This document shows positions 7,396-12,724 of a DNA stretch of 64,000 nt, piece after piece. The notes under the pieces were generated by a model. The model worked only from the letters and a program-made list of their open reading frames with translations, was not told the DNA's origin and made no database searches. The stretch's first letter is position 1; every line of letters starts with the position of its first letter. Position numbers and translations under genes: made by a program. This DNA is from a virus: positions 24,349 to 88,348 of the IMG/VR virus record IMGVR_UViG_3300009163_000025; one strand, 5' to 3'.

Positions 7396-7917
7396 TCAAA
7401 CGAAAAATGTAAATGTTAATCGGGAATCTTCAATTGTAGTTCCAAAAAATCTTTGTGGACGATGAAGTATATTCTTATATAGCACAAGTCGGTTAAATTT
7501 ATTTTCAACTACAATTTCTTTACCATTTGAAACCAAAATCGTTCCACTATTAGGTTCAGGTGTTTTATTTAGATAGATCACACCAGCACAAGAACATTGA
7601 TCTGTGTGCCACCAATGCCGAACTGGTATATCATAATTAGCAAATTCTGGAATGATTGCAAGATATGCACTTGCCTTTGTGTAATCGAATTTAACTGACT
7701 TTGATACTATTTGTTTCAATGTATCAATTTGAGTCTTACTGATATCCGTAGAACGATATCCACGCCACATTGCAGGCGGCCGTGAAGGTTCATTGGAGTC
7801 AATTTGAACTCCATCAATAATCCTGTCTTCAAATGTATAATAAGTTGCAATCCTTGAAAGTGCGACTAATTGATCTGGATCAGATAAAATGTTATCAACT
7901 ACAATATAATCATTCAT
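7396..7917 (-). CDS. Putative 2OG-Fe(II) oxygenase (DUF6445-like)
   Basis: 173 residues. HWWHTDQCSCAGVIYLN near residues 102-118 supplies the H-x-D metal pair, NILHRPQRFFG near 149 supplies the distal His, and DSRLTFTFF at the end supplies the 2-oxoglutarate Arg. This order matches DUF6445-type proteins, a branch of the 2OG-Fe(II) fold. The tRNA-Arg gene begins six bases upstream of its start, so the transcript presumably also carries the tRNAs. Confidence 0.72.
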   Translation of the reverse strand: MNDYIVVDNILSDPDQLVALSRIATYYTFEDRIIDGVQIDSNEPSRPPAMWRGYRSTDISKTQIDTLKQIVSKSVKFDYTKASAYLAIIPEFANYDIPVRHWWHTDQCSCAGVIYLNKTPEPNSGTILVSNGKEIVVENKFNRLVLYKNILHRPQRFFGTTIEDSRLTFTFFV

Positions 7918-7922
7918 AATTA

Positions 7923-7997
7923 TGGCCCGACCTGAGGGAATCGAACCCCCATAATGACTTTAGAAGAATCATGTCCTATCCGTTGAACGAAGGTCGG
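7923..7997 (-). tRNA. tRNA-Arg (anticodon TCT)
   Basis: Perfect acceptor CCGACCT/AGGTCGG, discriminator G, encoded CCA. Anticodon loop CTTCTAA on a 5-bp stem with one G-T pair. T-loop TTCGATT. Reads AGA/AGG. Confidence 0.92.
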
Positions 7998-8004
7998 AAT
8001 AAAT

Positions 8005-8078
8005 TGGAGCGGGATATGAGAATCGAACTCATAACTGAAGTTTGGAAGACTGCCGTTTTACCACTAAACTAATCCCGC
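8005..8078 (-). tRNA. tRNA-Gly (anticodon TCC)
   Basis: Acceptor GCGGGAT/ATCCCGC, discriminator T, encoded CCA. Anticodon loop CTTCCAA. T-loop TTCGATT. The U34 anticodon could read all four GGN codons. Confidence 0.92.
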
Positions 8079-8081
8079 AAT

Positions 8082-8156
8082 TGGTGGAGATGGAGAGAAT
8101 CGAACTCTCAATTTCTGGTTGCAAACCAGATGTGTTCCCATTAGCACTACACCCCC
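8082..8156 (-). tRNA. tRNA-Ala (anticodon TGC)
   Basis: Acceptor GGGGGTG/CATCTCC with two wobble pairs, discriminator A, encoded CCA. Anticodon stem TCTGG/CCAGA around TTTGCAA. Its 5' end directly abuts the stop codon of the oxygenase gene at 8157. Confidence 0.9.
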
Positions 8157-8738
8157 TTAAATATCTTTCTTAACGTAATGACAATTAATTGCAATACTCA
8201 ATCTATCTTCATCACTACGATTTTCATTTACATAATGCATTAGCCAACTAGGAAAAATCAAAAGTGTTCCTGCGTTAGGTGCTACAACAAATATACTGCT
8301 GTTGAATTCATTATAACTACTAATAATTTCGTCGGAATAAGAATGCAATGCGGCCGCATTTGGTGTTGTAAATTCTATAGTTCCAAATTCTTTTTTTCCT
8401 ATTGGATAATAAACCGCACTAAAAAAAGAAGTTGGATGTGTATGAGGTTTGCTTGTTACATAACAATTATTTATTGTACACCAAGCCTCTCTAATTTTTA
8501 AAAAATATTCATCACTAAATCCATATCGTTTGTATACTTCATTAAATTTATTTTCAACATGATCGAATAAGTCTTTGATAACACCACTAACATTTTCTTG
8601 TCTTATCCAAGATTGATGATCCGACATACGATTTTTTTCTGTGATAAGATTTTTACGACAAAAATTAACAATTGACTCATTGTCCAATGATAATTGATCC
8701 ACCGCTAAAAATGTTGTAAATATGTTCGTATATTGCAT
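8157..8738 (-). CDS. 2OG-Fe(II) oxygenase of the phage Oxy_5 type
   Basis: 193 residues. SKPHTHPTSFFSAVYYP near residue 103 is the first metal block, LIFPSWLMHYVNEN near 162 gives the distal His, and DRLSIAINCH near 180 gives the 2-oxoglutarate Arg. It is a clear paralogue of the 6789-7394 protein in motif spacing. The promoter at 8841-8869 has consensus boxes and would transcribe tRNA-Pro, this gene and the tRNAs below it. Confidence 0.8.
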   Translation of the reverse strand: MQYTNIFTTFLAVDQLSLDNESIVNFCRKNLITEKNRMSDHQSWIRQENVSGVIKDLFDHVENKFNEVYKRYGFSDEYFLKIREAWCTINNCYVTSKPHTHPTSFFSAVYYPIGKKEFGTIEFTTPNAAALHSYSDEIISSYNEFNSSIFVVAPNAGTLLIFPSWLMHYVNENRSDEDRLSIAINCHYVKKDI

Positions 8739-8758
8739 AAATTCCCCACAAAATAAAT

Positions 8759-8832
8759 TGGTCTCGATGGCAAGAATCGAACTTGCGCCTCATGGTCCCA
8801 AACCACGAATGATACCATTTCACCACACCGAG
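8759..8832 (-). tRNA. tRNA-Pro (anticodon TGG)
   Basis: Acceptor CTCGGTG/CATCGAG, discriminator A, encoded CCA. Anticodon stem CGTGG/CCATG around TTTGGGA. T-loop TTCGATT. It lies right after the promoter at 8841-8869. Confidence 0.92.
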
Positions 8833-8840
8833 TTTTCTCT

Positions 8841-8869
8841 ATTATACATCAATCTGCTATCAATGTCAA
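8841..8869 (-). promoter_or_regulatory. Consensus early sigma70 promoter before tRNA-Pro
   Basis: Minus-strand TTGACA (8864-8869), 17-bp spacer, TATAAT (8841-8846): exact consensus in both boxes. The -35 box overlaps the last codons of the D,D-peptidase gene. Confidence 0.85.
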
Positions 8870-9609
8870 AGCAAATTGATTATATTCTTTACCAGACTGT
8901 CTACGTCATTTCTTGTTTTGCCGCCAAGAACAACAATTGCAAATCTGTCTTCTCTTTTATGTACAATCATCACAACGCATTTACCAGCAAGATTTGTTGT
9001 TCCGGTCTTGGACATTTCAATCACATCAAATTTAGATAACAAATTTTTATTTGTGCTATTGATTTCAATCAATCGCTCTCTATTCTTTTTATCATACACA
9101 TGAAGATCATATTCACGCAATGATGCAATTTCTTTTATCTTCTCAATGTTATACGCATAATTCAGTAGTGTAACTAACTCAACTGCATTACTCACATTCT
9201 TTGGACTCAATCCAGATGGGTCATCAAACTTTGTATTAACCATTCCTAACATTTCTGCTTTACGATTCATTTGATATACGAACCATGCTTTACCATGATT
9301 GCTATCTGCTAATGCATCGGCTGCCTTGTTGTCACTTTTAACTAATAACAAATTCAACAATTCTTCTCTAGTAAATTTTTTGCTAGAGAAAAACATTCCC
9401 CTATATGTAACTTTCTCATCCAATGGCAGTCCACTCTCCATGATAACAATAGCAGTCATCAATTTCGTAATACTTGCAATTGGTTTTACATCATAAATTT
9501 CAGAGTCAACTATTGGAATATCTTTTGTTATGTTATGTGCGTAAACTGTTATTGCATTTGCATTCATACACATAAAAACTGTGAGTATGCAATATAGTAT
9601 TTTTTTCAT
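8866..9609 (-). CDS. Periplasmic D,D-peptidase (peptidase S11, PBP7-like)
   Basis: 247 residues with signal peptide MKKILYCILTVFMCMNANA. All three active-site blocks of penicillin-binding S11 peptidases are present: SITK (Ser46, Lys49), SDN (92-94) and KTG (201-203). Such enzymes remove the terminal D-Ala or cut D-Ala-diaminopimelate cross-links in periplasmic peptidoglycan. The length is shorter than DacA and near that of PbpG, without a C-terminal anchor. It sits between tRNA-Val and the promoter before tRNA-Pro. Its role could be cell-wall softening, lysis timing or exclusion; that is inference. Confidence 0.88.
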   Translation of the reverse strand: MKKILYCILTVFMCMNANAITVYAHNITKDIPIVDSEIYDVKPIASITKLMTAIVIMESGLPLDEKVTYRGMFFSSKKFTREELLNLLLVKSDNKAADALADSNHGKAWFVYQMNRKAEMLGMVNTKFDDPSGLSPKNVSNAVELVTLLNYAYNIEKIKEIASLREYDLHVYDKKNRERLIEINSTNKNLLSKFDVIEMSKTGTTNLAGKCVVMIVHKREDRFAIVVLGGKTRNDVDSLVKNIINLL

Positions 9610-9619
9610 ATTTACTTTC

Positions 9620-9694
9620 TGGTACCTTGTGACAGGATCGAACTGCCGACCTTCTCCGTGTAAAGGAGTTACTCTACCGCTGAGTTAACAAGGC
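9620..9694 (-). tRNA. tRNA-Val (anticodon TAC)
   Basis: Acceptor GCCTTGT/ACAAGGT, discriminator A, encoded CCA. Anticodon loop TTTACAC, T-loop TTCGATC. The outermost anticodon-stem pair is an A-A mismatch. Confidence 0.9.
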
Positions 9695-9699
9695 GTTAT

Positions 9700-9773
9700 T
9701 GGTGCCCCTTGACAGAATCGAACTGCCGTAACCTGATTACAAAACAGGCGTAATACCATTATACTAAAGGGGC
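9700..9773 (-). tRNA. tRNA-Thr (anticodon TGT)
   Basis: Perfect acceptor GCCCCTT/AAGGGGC, discriminator A, encoded CCA. Anticodon loop TTTGTAA; the pair closing the loop is a T-T mismatch. T-loop TTCGATT. Confidence 0.9.
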
Positions 9774-9792
9774 TCATACTTTATATATCTAT

Positions 9793-9866
9793 TGGCAGAG
9801 GGTACAAGAATCGAACTTGTGACAACGGAATCAAAATCCGTGGTTATACCATTTAACTAACCCCCA
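9793..9866 (-). tRNA. tRNA-Gln (anticodon TTG)
   Basis: Acceptor TGGGGGT/ACCCTCT with an unpaired first position (T1/T72), in keeping with the weak 1-72 pair of Gln tRNAs. Anticodon stem ACGGA/TCCGT around TTTTGAT, encoded CCA. Confidence 0.9.
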
Positions 9867-9871
9867 ACATT

Positions 9872-9961
9872 TGGTGGAAGCGGTGAGATTCGAACTCACG
9901 GACCCTTTCGGATCGACAGTTTTCAAGACTGTTGCCATAAACCTGACTCGACCACGCTTCC
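9872..9961 (-). tRNA. tRNA-Ser (anticodon TGA)
   Basis: A 90-nt class II tRNA with perfect acceptor GGAAGCG/CGCTTCC, anticodon loop CTTGAAA, a long GC-rich variable arm and encoded CCA. Confidence 0.93.
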
Positions 9962-9967
9962 ATTAAT

Positions 9968-10042
9968 TGGCACCCAATGAAGGAATCAAACCTCCAACTC
10001 CTCGTTCGTAGCAAGGTGTGATATTCATTTCACTAATCGGGT
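9968..10042 (-). tRNA. tRNA-Arg (anticodon ACG)
   Basis: Acceptor ACCCGAT/ATTGGGT, discriminator G, encoded CCA. Anticodon loop CTACGAA on a 5-bp stem. A34 would need TadA-type inosine modification to read CGC and CGA. The T-loop is TTTGATT instead of TTC. Confidence 0.88.
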
Positions 10043-10045
10043 AAT

Positions 10046-10128
10046 TGGTGCCCCAAGAGAGACTTGAACTCTCACGCACTAGGCACTGGCTTCTAAGACC
10101 AGCGTGTCTACCATTCCACCATCGGGGC
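10046..10128 (-). tRNA. tRNA-Leu (anticodon TAG)
   Basis: Acceptor GCCCCGA/TTGGGGC, anticodon loop CTTAGAA, long variable arm, T-loop TTCAAGT, encoded CCA. With U34 it could read all CUN codons, complementing the TAA leucine tRNA. Confidence 0.92.
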
Positions 10129-10136
10129 AATATACT

Positions 10137-10210
10137 TGGTACCCAGTAGAGGTATCGATCCTCTGATTAACGCTTATCAAGCGTTTGTTATACCATTTAA
10201 CTAACCGGGC
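10137..10210 (-). tRNA. tRNA-Ile (anticodon GAT)
   Basis: Acceptor GCCCGGT/ACTGGGT, anticodon stem AACGC/GCGTT around TTGATAA, encoded CCA. The T-loop is ATCGATA, with A in place of the near-universal T54. Confidence 0.9.
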
Positions 10211-10215
10211 ATATT

Positions 10216-10291
10216 TGGTACCGACTTCAGGTTACGATCCTGATTCTCTGGTTTTTCAAACCAGCGCAATGACCACACTTGCTCAATCGGC
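10216..10291 (-). tRNA. tRNA-Phe (anticodon GAA)
   Basis: Acceptor GCCGATT/AGTCGGT, anticodon stem CTGGT/ACCAG around TTGAAAA, encoded CCA. The T-loop is ATCGTAA (A54). The first nine bases also encode the last codons and stop of the phosphoesterase gene at 10283-10867. Confidence 0.9.
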
Positions 10292-10867
10292 AGAACCATT
10301 TCCGTTCTTAAATCCTACTACACCACCTTCTTCTTTGATGCGTTTGATAACGTCTTCAAAAAGAATTGGCGTGTAATCTGTTTGTTCTACACATACACAA
10401 TAGTATCTTGGATCGGGAACTGGAACACCATACTTACCTACTGGTTGCATCATCACTCTGTTAGAATGTAGATGCCCATGAATGTTCACACCGAATCTTC
10501 CAAGACTGTCTACGTGAATAGGAATGTGAGAAAGAATCATTCCGTTCATTACATGATAAGCACGTAACTCTCTAAAATATTTTCTATACTCATCATCACG
10601 AAAAATATCGTGATTACCACGAATTAAAACTTTGTCACCATTTAGCCTACTCATAATGCCTAGACTTTTACGATTGATAACAACATCGCCTAGATGATAA
10701 ACTTTATCGTTAGGGCGAACTCTATCATTCCAGCGCCTAACCATTTCTTCATCCATCTCATCTGCATTATCCCATGGACGTAGTTTTGTCACACCATCAT
10801 TACGCATGAATCTACACACACCAGTGTGACCAAAGTGTGTGTCACTAACTAAAAATACTGATGGCAT
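10283..10867 (-). CDS. Metallophosphoesterase, calcineurin-like
   Basis: 194 residues with SDTHFGH (residues 8-14), HLGDVV (about 58), RGNHD (about 82), SHIPIH (about 112) and HGHLH (about 129), the full two-metal site. It resembles the small phage/YfcE-type phosphoesterases. The substrate is unknown. The stop TGA lies inside the acceptor stem region of tRNA-Phe, a 9-nt overlap of coding sequence and tRNA. A good AAAGGAG site precedes the start. Confidence 0.87.
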   Translation of the reverse strand: MPSVFLVSDTHFGHTGVCRFMRNDGVTKLRPWDNADEMDEEMVRRWNDRVRPNDKVYHLGDVVINRKSLGIMSRLNGDKVLIRGNHDIFRDDEYRKYFRELRAYHVMNGMILSHIPIHVDSLGRFGVNIHGHLHSNRVMMQPVGKYGVPVPDPRYYCVCVEQTDYTPILFEDVIKRIKEEGGVVGFKNGNGSAD

Positions 10868-10881
10868 ATATTACTCCTTTG

Positions 10882-10955
10882 TGGGGTGTCTAATGAGGAT
10901 CGAACTCATACGGAGGGAATCACAATCCCTAATGCTACCACTACATCATAGACAC
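10882..10955 (-). tRNA. tRNA-His (anticodon GTG)
   Basis: Perfect acceptor GTGTCTA/TAGACAC with discriminator C and encoded CCA. The base before position 1 is G, giving the G-1:C73 pair that marks histidine tRNAs. Anticodon stem AGGGA/TCCCT around TTGTGAT. Confidence 0.93.
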
Positions 10956-10964
10956 CATAAAAAT

Positions 10965-11039
10965 TGGTAGGGGCACCGAGAATCGAACTCGGATTAATAG
11001 GTTAAAAGCCTACTACTTTAGCCGTTAAGTTATGCCCCC
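10965..11039 (-). tRNA. tRNA-Lys (anticodon TTT)
   Basis: Acceptor GGGGGCA/TGCCCCT, anticodon stem GTAGG/CCTAT around CTTTTAA, T-loop TTCGATT, encoded CCA. Confidence 0.92.
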
Positions 11040-11043
11040 ATAT

Positions 11044-11118
11044 TGGTGGTTCAGGTTGGATTCGAGCCAACGACCTACTCCGTATGAAGGAGTTGCACTA
11101 CCGCTGTGCTACTGAACC
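11044..11118 (-). tRNA. tRNA with anticodon CAT (second copy; Met or Ile2)
   Basis: Perfect acceptor GGTTCAG/CTGAACC, discriminator A, encoded CCA. Anticodon stem ACTCC/GGAGT around TTCATAC. T-loop CTCGAAT. It differs greatly from the CAT tRNA at 5332-5406, so the two are probably different species, one elongator Met and one Ile2. Confidence 0.9.
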
Positions 11119-11121
11119 GAT

Positions 11122-11207
11122 TGGTGGAGAATCAGGGATTCGAACCCCGTATACCTTAAGGTGACAGATTTACAGTCTGCTGAAGTCGCCAATGCTTCTC
11201 ATTCTCC
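11122..11207 (-). tRNA. tRNA-Tyr (anticodon GTA)
   Basis: An 86-nt class II tRNA with perfect acceptor GGAGAAT/ATTCTCC, anticodon loop CTGTAAA, long variable arm, T-loop TTCGAAT and encoded CCA. Confidence 0.92.
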
Positions 11208-11213
11208 GTTGTT

Positions 11214-11292
11214 TGGCTCCGAGTAAGAGAATCGAACTCTTCTAACCAGTGATTAACAGTCACGCCCATGCACCTTGCTCGGGTTTCTCGGA
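11214..11292 (-). tRNA. tRNA-Asn (anticodon GTT)
   Basis: Acceptor TCCGAGA/ACTCGGA with a mismatch at the inner pair, discriminator G, encoded CCA. Anticodon loop CTGTTAA. The D-arm is long, with an unusual CCCG/TGGG stem, giving 79 nt in total. Confidence 0.85.
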
Positions 11293-11510
11293 ATAAATGC
11301 TTTCTCTCTGCGGCGGTAATTATAGTACTAATGGACTCTGAGGACGTCTGTTTTACCAGACACTCATACCACGTACCCTCCACCCGCTCCCCGACCAGAG
11401 AAAACTCTCGTATTGCCAACGCTACTTTGGTAAGAGTAGTACCACACTTGAGTAACGAACTCACTTCACTTCCTGCGTGTCACAGTAGCCAGACGTTACT
11501 CCAGCGGGTT
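11293..11510 (-). other. Structured stretch without an assigned gene in the tRNA cluster
   Basis: No convincing protein frame. The minus strand has an 8-bp perfect inverted repeat, GAGTAACG (11494-11501) with CGTTACTC (11450-11457), and short hairpins such as GTCTG/CAGAC near 11348-11363. Two tRNA-sized blocks ending in ACCA or TCCA (11428-11503, 11332-11400) have acceptor-like pairing but no proper anticodon or T-arm. It may be a stable RNA or decayed tRNA genes. Confidence 0.4.
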
Positions 11511-11583
11511 TGGTTGCAGGTAGTGGTAACGCTCCACTCTCGCTATGGCTTATGAGACCATGCGGGTCCTTGACCTACCTGCG
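11511..11583 (-). tRNA. Initiator-like tRNA-Met (anticodon CAT), deviant D- and T-arms
   Basis: 73 nt. Acceptor CGCAGGT/ACCTGCA pairs at six positions and leaves C1 opposite A72, the hallmark of bacterial initiator tRNA; the end GCAACCA equals that of E. coli tRNA-fMet. Anticodon stem ATGGT/GCCAT carries CTCATAA. The T-arm is AGTGG/CCACT with loop AGCGTTA, close to the ATCGTTA of the tRNA-Asp in this cluster. The D-arm is shortened to GGTC/GACC with a 3-nt loop. The 5' end lies three bases from the stop of the 11587 gene. Confidence 0.62.
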
Positions 11584-11586
11584 ATA

Positions 11587-12042
11587 TTACTTTATAACTT
11601 GTAGATACTCGTAATTAACTGTATCTTCGTTTTCTCTAAACACTATTGCACCATTACGTGTATGAAACCTTTTGGCTAAATCAGTCTTTGGTGATAGTGT
11701 CACAAATCGTTTAATGTCTGGATTGTTTTCTTTGATAGATTTTACCGCTTCAAATATCAATGTGCGACCTGCTCCTGGTGCGTAACTCCATATCGTATAG
11801 AATACAGCAACATCTGGCGTATCACAAATCTCAAACAACTCAGATTCTTTTGTTGGAATCATGTTTTGATAACTAACACATGTCATTGCTTTCACTTCAT
11901 CTTGTTCATTGCGGAACACAAAGATATCTCTGTTCTTTCCGATTCTATCAACGTGAGGAATGTTTGGGCGAACTGGATCGTCAATCAAAAATTCAAAAAA
12001 CTTATCAGTCAATTCTTTTATAGTACGTATCATATTATTCAT
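11587..12042 (-). CDS. GNAT-like N-acetyltransferase
   Basis: 151 residues. TIWSYAPGAGRTLIFEAVKS near residues 88-107 has the acyl-CoA pyrophosphate loop pattern of GNAT enzymes (the usual Q/R-x-x-G-x-G/A is degenerate here), followed by VTLSPKTDLAKRFHTRNGA, matching the C-terminal GNAT half. I recall similar small acetyltransferases in T4-like phages of aquatic bacteria. The substrate is unknown. A T4-type late promoter, TATAAATA, lies 25 bp before the start. A second ATG three codons in is possible. Confidence 0.68.
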   Translation of the reverse strand: MNNMIRTIKELTDKFFEFLIDDPVRPNIPHVDRIGKNRDIFVFRNEQDEVKAMTCVSYQNMIPTKESELFEICDTPDVAVFYTIWSYAPGAGRTLIFEAVKSIKENNPDIKRFVTLSPKTDLAKRFHTRNGAIVFRENEDTVNYEYLQVIK

Positions 12043-12066
12043 TTCTTAAAATTATAAATCGTCATA

Positions 12067-12074
12067 TATTTATA
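12067..12074 (-). promoter_or_regulatory. T4-type late promoter TATAAATA
   Basis: An exact minus-strand TATAAATA, 25 bp upstream of the acetyltransferase start and just downstream of tRNA-Asp. The sequence is the gp55-dependent late -10 element of T4-like phages. Confidence 0.65.
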
Positions 12075-12081
12075 TAAAATC

Positions 12082-12157
12082 TGGCGGTCTTAGGGGGTAA
12101 CGATCCCCACTCTTATGGCGTGACAAGCCATCGTGCGTCCATGAACACTTTAAGACC
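12082..12157 (-). tRNA. tRNA-Asp (anticodon GTC)
   Basis: Perfect acceptor GGTCTTA/TAAGACC, discriminator G, encoded CCA. Anticodon stem ATGGC/GCCAT around TTGTCAC. The T-loop is ATCGTTA (A54). Confidence 0.9.
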
Positions 12158-12162
12158 AATCT

Positions 12163-12250
12163 TGGCGGAGAGTATCAGATTCGAACTGATGCATCGCTTT
12201 CGCAATGACGGTTTAGCAAACCGCTGGTTTAACCACTCACCCAACTCTCC
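12163..12250 (-). tRNA. tRNA-Ser (anticodon GCT)
   Basis: An 88-nt class II tRNA with perfect acceptor GGAGAGT/ACTCTCC, discriminator G, anticodon loop TTGCTAA on a 5-bp stem, long variable arm and encoded CCA. Reads AGC/AGT. Confidence 0.93.
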
Positions 12251-12256
12251 TTTGTT

Positions 12257-12333
12257 TGGAATAGGTGACAGGACTCGAACCTGCATGAAACGGATTTGCA
12301 ATCCGTAGCCTAACCATTCGGCGACACACCTAC
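12257..12333 (-). tRNA. tRNA-Cys (anticodon GCA)
   Basis: Acceptor GTAGGTG/CACCTAT, discriminator T as required for cysteine identity, anticodon stem ACGGA/TCCGT around TTGCAAA, T-loop TTCGAGT, encoded CCA. Confidence 0.93.
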
Positions 12334-12344
12334 GTATCTAATTC

Positions 12345-12472
12345 TACCATTTGTTTTGCTGACGCACTATTTGCAAAGCCTCAACGGAATTGGTGGCCAC
12401 ACTACCGTTTATTGACAGAGTTACTCAAGGTTGACGTTTACCTCATGGCTTACGTCAGCAAAACAAATGGTA
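12345..12472 (-). ncRNA. Long-stem structured RNA between tRNA-Glu and tRNA-Cys
   Basis: Positions 12345-12364 and 12453-12472 are a perfect 20-bp inverted repeat enclosing 88 nt. The interior adds AAGCC/GGCTT just inside the stem and AACGG/CCGTT around a GTGGCCAC palindrome. The upper arm includes the CCA end of tRNA-Glu (five shared bases). There is no protein frame. T4 itself carries stable RNAs of unknown function in its tRNA cluster, so a stable RNA or a processing signal is plausible; an inserted palindrome is the alternative. Confidence 0.6.
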
Positions 12473-12542
12473 CTCGGTAGGGGAATCGAACCCCTCTTTC
12501 CGGCGTGAAAGGCCAGCGTCCTAACCGATAGACGAACCGAGC
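12468..12542 (-). tRNA. tRNA-Glu (anticodon TTC)
   Basis: Acceptor GCTCGGT/ACCGAGT, discriminator A, encoded CCA. Anticodon stem CTGGC/GCCGG around CTTTCAC, T-loop TTCGATT. It is the first tRNA after the promoter at 12598-12626. Confidence 0.93.
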
Positions 12543-12597
12543 ATTTGACAGGCAAATTGTTAAAGAACATTTGATTGATTTCTCAATCTATGAATAG

Positions 12598-12626
12598 AGT
12601 ATAACACGATACGCTATCCATGTCAA
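12598..12626 (-). promoter_or_regulatory. Early sigma70 promoter of the tRNA cluster
   Basis: Minus-strand TTGACA (12621-12626), 17-bp spacer, TATACT (12598-12603). It faces tRNA-Glu and probably drives the upper tRNA cluster. A dyad lies 17 bp upstream of the -35 box. Confidence 0.82.
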
Positions 12627-12643
12627 CAATATTTTTTGGTACT

Positions 12644-12659
12644 GTTGTTTTTTGTAAAC
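12644..12659. promoter_or_regulatory. GTTG-type dyad upstream of the tRNA promoter
   Basis: GTTGTTTTTTGTAAAC is a degenerate copy of the GTTG-N8-CAAC dyad, 17 bp upstream of the -35 box of the tRNA promoter. Confidence 0.4.
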
Positions 12660-12664
12660 ACAAA

Positions 12665-12700
12665 TAAAAATCCCCTAGTTTTTTAGGCTAGGGGGCTTTT
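12665..12700 (-). terminator. Rho-independent terminator before the tRNA promoter
   Basis: CCCCTAG (12672-12678) pairs with CTAGGGG (12688-12694), with ATTTTTATTT following on the minus strand. It ends the MazG-like unit and insulates the tRNA promoter. Confidence 0.8.
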
Positions 12701-12724
12701 GTTTGCATTTAAGGTTTTTGGTCC

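Noticed and set aside
11332-11503. Two further tRNA-like blocks ending in ACCA or TCCA
   Set aside because: Acceptor-like pairs exist (CTCTGG/CTCAGAG, GGAGTA/TACTCT) but no proper anticodon or T-arm can be drawn, and a competing 8-bp stem is stronger.
11156-11555. Open frames on both strands across the tRNA-Tyr/Asn region
   Set aside because: They run through two clear tRNA genes and have no ribosome site or protein-like composition.
5256-12542. Bacterial chromosome origin of the tRNA-rich region
   Set aside because: The genes between the tRNAs are phage-type, promoters and ribosome sites match the rest of the window, and no rRNA or bacterial housekeeping genes occur.
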